Assembly (NCBI RefSeq): GCF_005780165.1
Contig: NZ_VAUV01000017.1
Coordinates: forward strand, 1 to 64,000
From: Phragmitibacter flavus
GTDB taxonomy: Bacteria > Verrucomicrobiota > Verrucomicrobiia > Verrucomicrobiales > Verrucomicrobiaceae
Reading direction: 5' to 3'
Length of the DNA stretch: 64,000 nt
Numbering within the stretch: the stretch's first letter is position 1; every line of letters begins with the position of its first letter. Of this stretch, positions 53,678-62,181 are shown in pieces. Made by a program: the position numbers and the translations under genes. The notes under the pieces were generated by a model that did not search any database, had not been told where the DNA came from, and saw nothing but the letters and a program-made list of their open reading frames with translations.

Positions 53678-54238
53678 TTATGCCGCTCCGGGTCGATCCT
53701 CCTCATCAAAAGCCTCCGGCGGCAACGGCGGCGGCAGAGCCCCGCTCATCGGAGAAATGATCGCCTCGGGTTCGTGCGCAGGCTCAGGCGTCGACAAAAT
53801 GACCGGTTGCTGCTCAGGCTCTGGCTCAACCTCTACCGCCACCTTCTTGACCAGCACATTCAAATTGCGTTTATCCACCTCCTGATACTCCCAGGAATCC
53901 ATGCTGCGACGCGCCATGTGAATCCCCCGACCTCCCACCGGCAGCAAGCCGATGTTCCCCTTCGGCGGTTCCGGCACCATGGTCGGATCAAACAGCTCGC
54001 CGTCATCATCGAACTTCATCGTCAAAACCGCCCCATCAAAAGTCACCGTCAGCAGCATCTCCTTCGACTTCGCCCCGCTGTAACGCAGAAAATTGGACCC
54101 CAGCTCATCAATCGTGATCTCCACCGCCGTGCGCATCCGGTCATCCAGCAACTGGCAAAGATTGCTCGACTGCCACGCATCCAAACACTCGCGCAGCGAC
54201 CCCACCCGCAAAATTCTCCAGGAAAAAGACTCGTTCAT
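53678..54238 (-). CDS. HATPase_c anti-sigma-like kinase (RsbW type)
   Basis: A 186-residue protein. Residues 1-130 match an RsbW-type GHKL ATPase: N-box ITIDELGSNFLRYSGA, LTMKFDDDGELFDP and GLLPVGGRGIHMARRSMD. The C-terminal 55 residues are a Pro/Glu-rich tail. It would phosphorylate the neighbouring STAS protein in a partner-switching pair; no sigma factor or PP2C phosphatase is adjacent. The start is the ATG at 54236-54238 (MNESFSW); the upstream extension is not family-like. Confidence 0.78.
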   Translation of the reverse strand: MNESFSWRILRVGSLRECLDAWQSSNLCQLLDDRMRTAVEITIDELGSNFLRYSGAKSKEMLLTVTFDGAVLTMKFDDDGELFDPTMVPEPPKGNIGLLPVGGRGIHMARRSMDSWEYQEVDKRNLNVLVKKVAVEVEPEPEQQPVILSTPEPAHEPEAIISPMSGALPPPLPPEAFDEEDRPGAA

Positions 54239-54398
54239 GGTGCAAAAAGACTGCCATGTATCAACGCTGGCAAAAAACACCGCAAGCACTTTCGCGGCCA
54301 TCCTGTCCGTCTCGAACGAAAATTCCCGCCTAACCACTTGCAAGCCCCACCCCAGCATCTACGCTGTCATTTGACCAACATCACGCAATTTTCCTCAC

Positions 54399-54776
54399 AT
54401 GGTTTCCAAACTTTTGCACACCCGATACCGCGTCGAAGACCTGGAGAAAACCATCTCCTTCTACAAAGACGTCCTCGGGCTTGAGGAAGTCAGACGTCAC
54501 AAATCCCCTCGCGGCTCCGAACTCGTTTTCCTCAAAGCACCCGAAAGCGAAGAACTCATCGAAATCACCCACTATCCTGCCAGCGGCCCTGTCACCGTAG
54601 GCCCCGACCTCACCCACCTCGCCTTTCAAGTAGAAGACCTCGAAGCCTTCGCCAAACACGCCGCCTCCAAGGGTTACCCCCTCAGCGACGGCCCCACGCA
54701 AAGCTCCAGCGGCGTCTTCGCCTTCATCGACGCTCCGGAAGGTTACGAAATCGAACTCATCCAGCGCAACTCCTAG
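54399..54776 (+). CDS. Glyoxalase/VOC protein, lactoylglutathione-lyase-like
   Basis: A 125-residue protein with candidate metal ligands His (LLHTRYRVEDLEKT), Glu (ELIEITHY), His (LTHLAFQVED) and Glu (YEIELIQ), the GloA arrangement. Its small size and early FYKDVLGL support glyoxalase I or a close VOC relative that detoxifies methylglyoxal. Confidence 0.85.
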   Translation: MVSKLLHTRYRVEDLEKTISFYKDVLGLEEVRRHKSPRGSELVFLKAPESEELIEITHYPASGPVTVGPDLTHLAFQVEDLEAFAKHAASKGYPLSDGPTQSSSGVFAFIDAPEGYEIELIQRNS

Positions 54777-54824
54777 GCCGCCCCAATCTCCCACCCCACA
54801 CACTCATTCGCCGCTCCCCACATC

Positions 54825-55106
54825 ATGGACTTTGACTGGATAGACCCACCCTTCGACCTCGCCAACCTTCCTCCCAAGGACATTGAGGAATCTTTCGAAG
54901 ACCCCTTCGCCCTAAAATTTCTGCCCGACAGCGAAGGCGTCGACTCCCGCAACGCCCGTTATTTTTCCCTCGGCAAATCCCTCGCCGGACGCGGCATCTT
55001 CAGCGTCTTCTGGACCGACGGCAAACGCTACCGCATCATCGCCGCCCGCAACATGTCCGCCGAAGAAGAGCATTTTTATCAGCGCAAAAAGTCCGAAGAA
55101 CTTTAA
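54825..55106 (+). CDS. BrnT-like toxin
   Basis: A 93-residue protein: start MDFDWIDPPFDLANL, SFEDPFALKFLP, then the BrnT signature YRIIAARNMSAEEEHFYQRKK. BrnT toxins are RNase-fold inhibitors of translation paired with a ribbon-helix-helix antitoxin. The antitoxin-like gene follows by 70 bp. The core layout is complete. Confidence 0.75.
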   Translation: MDFDWIDPPFDLANLPPKDIEESFEDPFALKFLPDSEGVDSRNARYFSLGKSLAGRGIFSVFWTDGKRYRIIAARNMSAEEEHFYQRKKSEEL

Positions 55107-55176
55107 TCAGCCCACATCTTCTCCGCATCAGGTAATCCTTCCCTTCAAGGCGCCCCATCCCACCGCCACCCATCCC

Positions 55177-55446
55177 ATGAAAACCATCCGCACCTGGAGT
55201 GAGCTCCCCTCCTTCGAAAACGAGGACCTCGAAGCCGCTTTCTGGATCGAACATCAACTTGATGTCCGTCTCATGCAAAGCTCCATCCACCGCCCTGATG
55301 TGCGTGAATCCACCACCATCACCCTGCGCTTCGACCCCCGCATGCTCTCAAGGATCAAGCGCATCGCCCGCCGCCGCTATTTGAACTATCAGAGCATGAT
55401 TAAACAATGGCTCAGCGAACGCCTCGAAAACGAACTTCGCGATTAA
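55177..55446 (+). CDS. BrnA/CopG-like antitoxin
   Basis: An 89-residue protein with a helix-rich N-terminus (TWSELPSFENEDLEAAFWIEH) and a ribbon-helix-helix C-terminus (TTITLRFDPRMLSRIKRIARRR, YLNYQSMIKQWLSERLENEL). The layout matches BrnA/CopG antitoxins that bind DNA and the toxin. It follows the BrnT-like gene. Confidence 0.75.
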   Translation: MKTIRTWSELPSFENEDLEAAFWIEHQLDVRLMQSSIHRPDVRESTTITLRFDPRMLSRIKRIARRRYLNYQSMIKQWLSERLENELRD

Positions 55447-55515
55447 GCCAGTTCAGGAAGCGCCGCCGTCTCGTGCGGCTGCATTCTCCCCATCTCGACA
55501 GCGATAAAAAATCCC

Positions 55516-58236
55516 TCATTCCCCCACCGTTCGCCCAAACAAATACGCGAACAAATCCGCCATTTGCTCCGGCGTGATTACCCCCTCCAGTCCCGCTGGC
55601 ATCAGCGACTGATCAAGGCTCTTCATCGACTTGATGTCGCGCCTCTGCACGGTGTCGAGAACTCCCCCCGGCATCCTCAACGTCACGCCGTCATCCGTCT
55701 CGCTGACCAAAATGCCTGCCAGCGTCCGGCCATCGCTCGCCTCCACCTGATACGCACTCCAACGCGCTTCCACCATCCGGTTCGGATCCAACACATCACT
55801 CAACAACGCCTCCGGCGTCTTTGCCCGCACATCCGAAATGTCCGGCCCCACCTCAAGCCCCACTCCGCCAAAGCGGTGACAGGCCATGCAAACCCCCATG
55901 AACACCTGCTTCCCTTTCTCCGCATCCCCCGGCTTCGCCAGCGCCTTCGCATAACGTTCCATCACCGCTGTCCGATCCCCATCGACCTTCCCAAATATCT
56001 TCTCCGCCAGCGCCTTGTGCTCCGCATTCGCCGAATGCAAATACCGCCACCTCGTCTCCGCCTCCACCACTGCCGCTGAAATCTCGCCTCGCTCGATCCT
56101 CCCAAAAAAGTCCATCACCATCTTCCCGCCAGTCAACTGCGTCACCACCTCACGCCTGGCCTCCGGCCCCAACGACGGCAGCAACTCATAAAGCAACGGT
56201 GCCGTCTTCTCGACCGGAAACCCCTTCAACAATCCCAGCGCCCCCTCGCGAACCGGCACCCTCTCCCCAGATGCCAGCAACACCCTCAACACTTCTTCCG
56301 CCTCCTCCCAGGCTCGTTGCCCCAGCAACGGCAAACACGCCAACCGCATCTCCAGCGAAGCATCCTTGCTCACCAAAACTTCATCCGCCAGCTTCATCAA
56401 CACCACCATCTCCGCCGCCACCTTCTCATGCCCCGCAGGAGGCTTCTCCATAAACCCCTTCAAAGATCCAACCCCCAATTTCCCCCCCGACCTCGGCAAC
56501 CCTTGAGCCATTCCCTGCAACAGCGCCGGCTTCCACCACAGCAACTGGCCCTTGTCCCGATCGAGCAAACTCAACAGGTTTTTCACATCATCTGCATGCG
56601 CATTCCCAACGCTGCTCACCACCAATGCCCGCACTATCTCAGCCAAATCAGGCGAATAGCCGTTTCCCTTCGACATCCCGTCATCATCAAAGAATTGCCG
56701 CAACACCCATCCCGATGACTTCACACTCGCGCTCAACACCGCCTTCAACATCCACTCGTCACCCACATTCTCAGCCAGTGCCCTGGCTCGCACCGCGATC
56801 TGCGCCTCCGTGATCTTCACCACATCATCACTTATCTCGGCGATCTCCAACATCTGAACTCTCGCCTTGTGCTCTGGGGGCCGTTTAAGCAATGGACTGA
56901 CCAATATCCTGCGCGCCGTCTCCCGCTGCCACGCATTCTGATGCCCCAGCATCTTCACGAGTGCTTCTCTGTCAGTCGGCAGCGCTTCAATCTTCCGCAC
57001 CTTCGCCCCCTTCGGTTTGATCCTCCAGATCCGCCCCTCGTTCTCCCCCTGCCGAATGTCGTTCTCCTTCAAAAACGACTCTGGAAAAAACCGCGCATGA
57101 TCAATATACCGCCGATACATGTCGCAAACATAAAGCGCCCCATCCGGCCCCGTCGTCACATTCACCGGCCGACACCACTCATCCCGGCTCCGCAAAAATT
57201 CCTTCCGATCCCCCACTCGAGTCGCCTTCACGCTCGCTCCGTTCGGCTCTGGATGATACCTCACCACCAACTGCCCCGTCGGATCACAAACAAAAATCTC
57301 CCCGCGTAATTCCGGCATCAAATCCCCGCGATAAACCCCCAACCCACACGCCGAGGTATGCGTCCCCGCATGCGCATCTGCGGTGGTATGCGTCACCTGC
57401 AATGGATAAATTCGCGACTCCGCCCCGCTTGGTGCGATGTCCTCCCAACCCTGCGTGATCCCCGCATGCGGATTCCGCTTCACCGCATTGAAATGCATCA
57501 CCGCCATCATCACCGGACTCCGATTCGAACTTGTGTAATACCTTCCCCAATCATCAAAACCCGCCCCGAACTGTCCGAATCCCGTCACCGGCTTGATCTC
57601 CCCCGTCACTGGATCCCAGCAAAAATTCGTCCTCGCCAGGTTCACCTTCTTCCCCTCCTCCTCACTCGGATAAACCTCCTTCGTATCCAGCCCGTTGTTG
57701 AAATACACCCGATTGTCCAATCCCCATCTCGGCGACGAAACCTGCAACTGCGACTGACTCGGATTGAACCCCTCGATCAACGGCCTGCGAACCTCCGCCA
57801 CCCCATCGCCATCCTCATCCTTCAAAAACAAAATCTGCGTCCGCGTCGTGGCGATCAACCCCCCATCGTGCGGCAATATCCCCTGCACATGATCCAGCTT
57901 GTCCGCAAAGGTCACCGCCCGGTCATCCCTGCCATCCCCATCATCACCCATCAACTGCTGCCCCCGCGACAACGGCTCCTTCCCCTCGCCCGGCCCCAAT
58001 GGATAGCCCCGCATCTCCGCCACAAAACATCGACCCTTCTCATCCCAGCACACCTCCACCGGATCCGTAACCAATGGTTCCGCCGCCACCAGTTCTACTT
58101 CATACGAACCATCGATTTCAAACGCCAACCTCGACTCCTCCACCGACCACGCCCCCTCACGACTCACCTTCACCGGCACCTCCAACGCCATCGCCAGCAC
58201 AGGAACCATCACAAAAACCCATCGAAGCCATTTCAT
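55516..58236 (-). CDS. PVC-type multidomain c-type cytochrome / membrane-bound dehydrogenase-like protein
   Basis: A 906-residue exported protein with a signal peptide (MKWLRWVFVMVPVLAMAL), an N-terminal NHL/PQQ-like beta-propeller (FEIDGSYEVELVAAEPLVTDP to GPDGALYVCDMYRRYIDH), a HEAT-repeat middle (about residues 440-760) and a C-terminal c-type cytochrome with the heme site CMACHRFGGVG and distal Met. This layout is typical of PVC-group proteins annotated as membrane-bound dehydrogenase domain or PVC-type heme-binding CxxCH. The function is not established. The ATG at 58236 was preferred over 58275. Confidence 0.9.
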   Translation of the reverse strand: MKWLRWVFVMVPVLAMALEVPVKVSREGAWSVEESRLAFEIDGSYEVELVAAEPLVTDPVEVCWDEKGRCFVAEMRGYPLGPGEGKEPLSRGQQLMGDDGDGRDDRAVTFADKLDHVQGILPHDGGLIATTRTQILFLKDEDGDGVAEVRRPLIEGFNPSQSQLQVSSPRWGLDNRVYFNNGLDTKEVYPSEEEGKKVNLARTNFCWDPVTGEIKPVTGFGQFGAGFDDWGRYYTSSNRSPVMMAVMHFNAVKRNPHAGITQGWEDIAPSGAESRIYPLQVTHTTADAHAGTHTSACGLGVYRGDLMPELRGEIFVCDPTGQLVVRYHPEPNGASVKATRVGDRKEFLRSRDEWCRPVNVTTGPDGALYVCDMYRRYIDHARFFPESFLKENDIRQGENEGRIWRIKPKGAKVRKIEALPTDREALVKMLGHQNAWQRETARRILVSPLLKRPPEHKARVQMLEIAEISDDVVKITEAQIAVRARALAENVGDEWMLKAVLSASVKSSGWVLRQFFDDDGMSKGNGYSPDLAEIVRALVVSSVGNAHADDVKNLLSLLDRDKGQLLWWKPALLQGMAQGLPRSGGKLGVGSLKGFMEKPPAGHEKVAAEMVVLMKLADEVLVSKDASLEMRLACLPLLGQRAWEEAEEVLRVLLASGERVPVREGALGLLKGFPVEKTAPLLYELLPSLGPEARREVVTQLTGGKMVMDFFGRIERGEISAAVVEAETRWRYLHSANAEHKALAEKIFGKVDGDRTAVMERYAKALAKPGDAEKGKQVFMGVCMACHRFGGVGLEVGPDISDVRAKTPEALLSDVLDPNRMVEARWSAYQVEASDGRTLAGILVSETDDGVTLRMPGGVLDTVQRRDIKSMKSLDQSLMPAGLEGVITPEQMADLFAYLFGRTVGE

Positions 58237-58300
58237 CCCCGTAATACGCAACCACCTCAAGCAACCTGTCATCACCCTGCCACCATTCCACCTCTCTCAA

Positions 58301-58332
58301 TATTCGTGTAATTTCGTGTCCATTCGTGGTTA
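58301..58332. repeat. 10-base phased repeat, second locus
   Basis: Three phased units, ATTCGTGTAA, TTTCGTGTCC and ATTCGTGGTTA, aligning position by position with the arm at 49934-49965 (ATCCGTGTTC, ATCTGTGTTC, ATCTGTGGTTA). It lies between the PVC cytochrome and phosphoesterase genes. Confidence 0.8.
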
Positions 58333-58360
58333 AAAAAACCCACTTCCACTCCATCAACCA

Positions 58361-59179
58361 TCACTCAACCCCCGCCCAGTTCCGATTCTCATCCCGCGCA
58401 AACCGCCACTCCCTGCTGATCGCATACCCCGCTTCACCCCAGGTCCACGCCTGCACCTCCATCCAGTCCGACTTCACATCAATCACATGAAACCCATTCG
58501 GCTCCCCCTGCAACCGATGCGACGTCGCCGTTGAAGTCACCGACAACACCGCACTTCTGGAAAACATCCCCGGCAATGCCAGCGGCACCGCATAACTCAT
58601 GTGAAAATGACCGCACATCATCAAATCAATCCCCGCCCGGTTCAGCGCCGTGAATAGACTGCGGCGCTTGTCCATCAAATGCCGCCTCGTCCCCTGCGGA
58701 GGTGCCGCAGGCGGATGATGCACCACCATCACCCTCAACAAATGCTCCGGCAATCCCGCCGCCCAAAGCTCGATCCGACGCAACTGCGACCTCGACACAT
58801 GTCCGCGCGACCAGTCCAGATACCACCCACCGCGCCGCACCGAATTGACGCCAATCACCGCAATCTCCTCATTCTGCCAAAACGGCTCCAGCTCCTCGCT
58901 CACCACCTCCCGGTAGATCTTCCACGTCTCATTAAAACGCGCCCACAGATGATGCCCATGCGGAATGTCATGATTTCCCGGAACCACCAGCAATGGCTGC
59001 GGCAGTGAATCCAAAAAAGCCTTCCCCTCACGCAATTCCTCCTCCGTGCCACGCTGCGACAAGTCCCCGCTCATCACCATCAAATCCGGCTTCAACGCTT
59101 CCACAGCTTCACGCAGCGAATCTGGCCGACCCGACTCCACCGCCCCAAAATGCAAATCTGACAGGTGCACCAAACGCAT
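58361..59179 (-). CDS. Calcineurin-like metallophosphoesterase
   Basis: A 272-residue phosphoesterase with the full motif set: HLSDLHFG, MSGDLSQRGTEEE, VPGNHDIP, MVVHHPPA and MCGHFHMS. The layout resembles 3',5'-cAMP phosphodiesterase CpdA and lipid-A/UDP-sugar hydrolases. It lies two bases after the diacylglycerol-kinase-like gene and is probably cotranscribed with it. Confidence 0.88.
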   Translation of the reverse strand: MRLVHLSDLHFGAVESGRPDSLREAVEALKPDLMVMSGDLSQRGTEEELREGKAFLDSLPQPLLVVPGNHDIPHGHHLWARFNETWKIYREVVSEELEPFWQNEEIAVIGVNSVRRGGWYLDWSRGHVSRSQLRRIELWAAGLPEHLLRVMVVHHPPAAPPQGTRRHLMDKRRSLFTALNRAGIDLMMCGHFHMSYAVPLALPGMFSRSAVLSVTSTATSHRLQGEPNGFHVIDVKSDWMEVQAWTWGEAGYAISREWRFARDENRNWAGVE

Positions 59180-59181
59180 AC

Positions 59182-60153
59182 CTATTGCTGTCCTTCCTCC
59201 GGCATCTCCGCAACCTCATCCGCTGGCTCCACTTCAGCCTCAGGCTCCGCCAACCTTGGAGCCAGCACCCGCAGCGCCTGCGGCCTCAGAAACACCTCAA
59301 ACGGCGTCGTCAGTTTTTCAATTTCGCCATCACACATCACCGCCAGACGCCGCTTACGTTTCACCGAAATTTTCAATTGCGACGCATGAAACACCGTCAT
59401 CTCCTTGTCATGCCTCCAGCGCCCCATCATCCAGGCCACCAGCGATTTAACATATCCAAACCGCGTCCGGTGCCTCGACACATACACCGTCAAATGCCCT
59501 CCATCCAGACTGCGCCGACGAGGAATCAATCCCATCAAATCCTCATAGTCATTGTTCGCCAACGCCGCAAACCGGGTCCGACAGCGAAACTCCTTCTCCC
59601 CATCATGCAGCACCAGGTCCAGCGGAGGATACGTCGCCAGCAAGCGCATCACATCCCAACCCGTTTTGAACGTCTTCACCATCCAGTTGCCATGATACTC
59701 CTTCTGACCCAGCGCCATCACCGGATAAAAACCCAGCACCACCACGCAAAAATACATCCGTCCGTTCACTTCCAAAAGATCCGCCTCTCCCAACGGTGCC
59801 GTGATCAACGCTTCGGCTGCCGCTTCGAGATCCAACGGCATCCCCAAGTCACGCGCCGCCAGATTGAACGTCCCCAACGGCAACACCCCCAGCGGCTTGT
59901 CATTCCCCGCCATCACCGTCGCTGCCGAAGCCACCGTCCCATCCCCGCCACCAACGATCACCGAATCCGCATTCCCATCACGAGCCTTCTCCAACGCCCC
60001 CTGAATCTCGCGTCCCTTCAACAATTGAATCTCCGCCTCCACCCCATGCCTCTGAAAAACCTCCGCCAAAAGATCACGCGCCACCTCTGGCCCCAGCGCC
60101 AGCATCGTCCCCGATTCCCGATTCAAAATCACCACCACACGTTTGCCAATCAT
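59182..60153 (-). CDS. Diacylglycerol/lipid kinase family protein
   Basis: A 323-residue YegS/DgkB-like lipid kinase with the nucleotide loop VIVGGGDGTVASAATVMAG, LPLGTFNLAARDLGMP and the ICD-type DGGHLTVYV; NNDYEDLMG is the family's Asn/Asp site. It probably phosphorylates diacylglycerol or a related lipid. The ATG at 60153 (MIGKRVVVIL) was chosen over an upstream one. The C-terminal acidic tail (EPEAEVEPADE) is unusual. Confidence 0.88.
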   Translation of the reverse strand: MIGKRVVVILNRESGTMLALGPEVARDLLAEVFQRHGVEAEIQLLKGREIQGALEKARDGNADSVIVGGGDGTVASAATVMAGNDKPLGVLPLGTFNLAARDLGMPLDLEAAAEALITAPLGEADLLEVNGRMYFCVVVLGFYPVMALGQKEYHGNWMVKTFKTGWDVMRLLATYPPLDLVLHDGEKEFRCRTRFAALANNDYEDLMGLIPRRRSLDGGHLTVYVSRHRTRFGYVKSLVAWMMGRWRHDKEMTVFHASQLKISVKRKRRLAVMCDGEIEKLTTPFEVFLRPQALRVLAPRLAEPEAEVEPADEVAEMPEEGQQ

Positions 60154-60249
60154 TACCAATAGAACGGCTGTCACCATCTGCGCGGCTCTAAAAACTGCGC
60201 CTTCCCATCTCCCGGCACCTGTGTCATGCTCGATACCACCACCAACCCT

Positions 60250-60789
60250 ATGAAAGCCGCCTTCCTCGCCATCCTCTCCCTAGCCCTCACGCTGATTCCC
60301 CAACAAATCTCCGCCCAGGTCCCCTCCACCACGCCCCCCGCTTCCGGCGAACAGGAAAGCAACCCCGCCTTCTGGCAGGCCAAGTTCAACAACGGCGGCC
60401 ACTACCTGGCCAAGATCGGCAACATCAGCAGCGCCTCCCGCCACGAATACATCGCCAACGCCGCCGCCCGTGTCGTTGAGGTCACCATCGCCGCCTCCGG
60501 TGCCGTCGTCGCCCGTTTCTATTATCTTGAACCCGTCGGCAAAGACAGCTCAATTGCCCCGGTCGTCAACACCATCAACAAGGTGCAATCCCTTGCTCAA
60601 AAAACCGCCAACAACATCTCCCCCGGCGCCGCCGACATCAAAGTCGTCAAAGACTACCCCAACACCACCCACGCCCACACCGTCGAATACGCCCTGCAAT
60701 CCGAAGCCGCCCTCGACTCCCTCTTCCAAAGCCTCCTCAAAGCCATCGACCTCAACCGCGGCCGCACCTGGTTGGAAACCGGTAAATGA
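60250..60789 (+). CDS. Exported hypothetical protein
   Basis: A 179-residue protein with a signal peptide (MKAAFLAILSLALTLIPQQISA). The mature sequence (FWQAKFNNGGHYLAKIGNISSASRHEYI onward) is mixed helix and strand, with HAHTVEYAL near the C-terminus. No family is recognised. It is divergent from the lipid kinase gene. The downstream 60790-60890 holds a GC-rich intergenic patch but no gene. Confidence 0.6.
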   Translation: MKAAFLAILSLALTLIPQQISAQVPSTTPPASGEQESNPAFWQAKFNNGGHYLAKIGNISSASRHEYIANAAARVVEVTIAASGAVVARFYYLEPVGKDSSIAPVVNTINKVQSLAQKTANNISPGAADIKVVKDYPNTTHAHTVEYALQSEAALDSLFQSLLKAIDLNRGRTWLETGK

Positions 60790-60890
60790 TCCATAGAAAA
60801 AGGTAGGGAAGCGCTGCGTCGCGTCCCAAATTGAGCGGGCGGAGGCGGCGGGACAACGTAGCTCACGCCCATCCCTTCCACCAAACCCCC

Positions 60891-62156
60891 TCAAACCTCC
60901 AATCCCCGCATCGTCCCCGTGCTGGTCGCAAACTGCTCCTGCTCCAATCCCAACCGCTGCAAAAAGCTCAAATACAAATTCGGCAACGGATAGTTGTTCT
61001 TCCCATCAAACGCCAGATGCTGACCATGCTTGAACCCACCCCCTGCAAACAACACCGGCATGTTTTTGTTATCATGCGATGACGCATTGCCCAAATTCGA
61101 AGTCAGCAACACCATCGTGTCGTCCAACAACTCGTCCTGCTTCAGCTTGCGCAAAAACGCCCCCCACTGGTCAATCACGCCCTGTTCCACCCGTGCCAGC
61201 TGATCCAGCTTCTCATCATCCATGCCGTGATGACTCAGGCCATGGTAATTCTCCTCCACTCCCTCAATCCCCGACACCGAATTCCCCGTCACATGCAGCG
61301 TGATGAAACGCGTTGAATCCGTCGCCAGCGACAGATGCGCGATATCAAGAAAGATCCGCTGCACCTCCACCTCATTGTCACGCGGCATCTTCGTCGGAGG
61401 CTCCATGTTCACCTTGGGTTTCGGACGATTGACCCACTCCTCATTCGCCACCAACCGCTGTTCCAGATCACGCACACTGGTAAACCACGCATCCAGCTTG
61501 TCCCGATCCCCTGCGCCCAACTCCCGCTGCAAACTCTTCGCCTCCGCCCCCACCACATCCATGATGCTGCGACCACGCCGGATCAACTCCGCCTGACGCG
61601 CCTGTTCCGTCACACTGTCATTCACGAACAACTTCGTAAACAAACCCATCGCATGATGCTGCGCTGGAATCATCGACCCATTCTCCGTATAAGACGGACT
61701 CGCCTGACGCGAAGTATTCATCACCAACGATGGAAACCTCGTCTCATGCCCCAGATGTTTCGCCATCAATTGATCAATGGAAATGCTGTTGCGCGAGGTC
61801 GCCCCACTCTGATTCGGACACGCCGAAAAAATGCTCCCTTCCGCCGTGTGCCCCCCCGACACGCCAGGATGCGAGGAACCTGAAACCACCGAGAACTCCT
61901 CGCGAATGTCCTGCAACGAATTCAAATACCGCGACGGCACATACTGCCTCCCGCTCGTCTCAGGAACCAGATACGGATTGTGCAATCCTAAAGCCAGACT
62001 CACCCCCACAAATCGCTTCGCCTTCTTGACCTGTGGCACCGCCGCGAAAGCCGGAGTCATCGCATCCAGCAAAGGCAACGCCAGAGAGATGCCCGCACCA
62101 CGCAACAAGGTCCGACGCGAAAGCCGACGCTGAAAGTTAAAGTTGGGAATATTCAT
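60891..62156 (-). CDS. DUF1552 domain exported protein
   Basis: A 421-residue DUF1552 protein with a Tat signal (RRLSRRTLLRGAGISLALPLL). Conserved blocks are HPGVSGGHTAEGSIF, SLVMNTSRQASPSY and NYHGLSHHGMDDEKL. In PVC bacteria this protein always accompanies a DUF1592-type cytochrome-like partner, here 25 bases upstream. The role of the pair is unproven; sulfatase-like or polymer-degrading functions have been suggested from context. Confidence 0.88.
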   Translation of the reverse strand: MNIPNFNFQRRLSRRTLLRGAGISLALPLLDAMTPAFAAVPQVKKAKRFVGVSLALGLHNPYLVPETSGRQYVPSRYLNSLQDIREEFSVVSGSSHPGVSGGHTAEGSIFSACPNQSGATSRNSISIDQLMAKHLGHETRFPSLVMNTSRQASPSYTENGSMIPAQHHAMGLFTKLFVNDSVTEQARQAELIRRGRSIMDVVGAEAKSLQRELGAGDRDKLDAWFTSVRDLEQRLVANEEWVNRPKPKVNMEPPTKMPRDNEVEVQRIFLDIAHLSLATDSTRFITLHVTGNSVSGIEGVEENYHGLSHHGMDDEKLDQLARVEQGVIDQWGAFLRKLKQDELLDDTMVLLTSNLGNASSHDNKNMPVLFAGGGFKHGQHLAFDGKNNYPLPNLYLSFLQRLGLEQEQFATSTGTMRGLEV

Positions 62157-62181
62157 AATTGGTCTTCAGGTTCACTTCACT

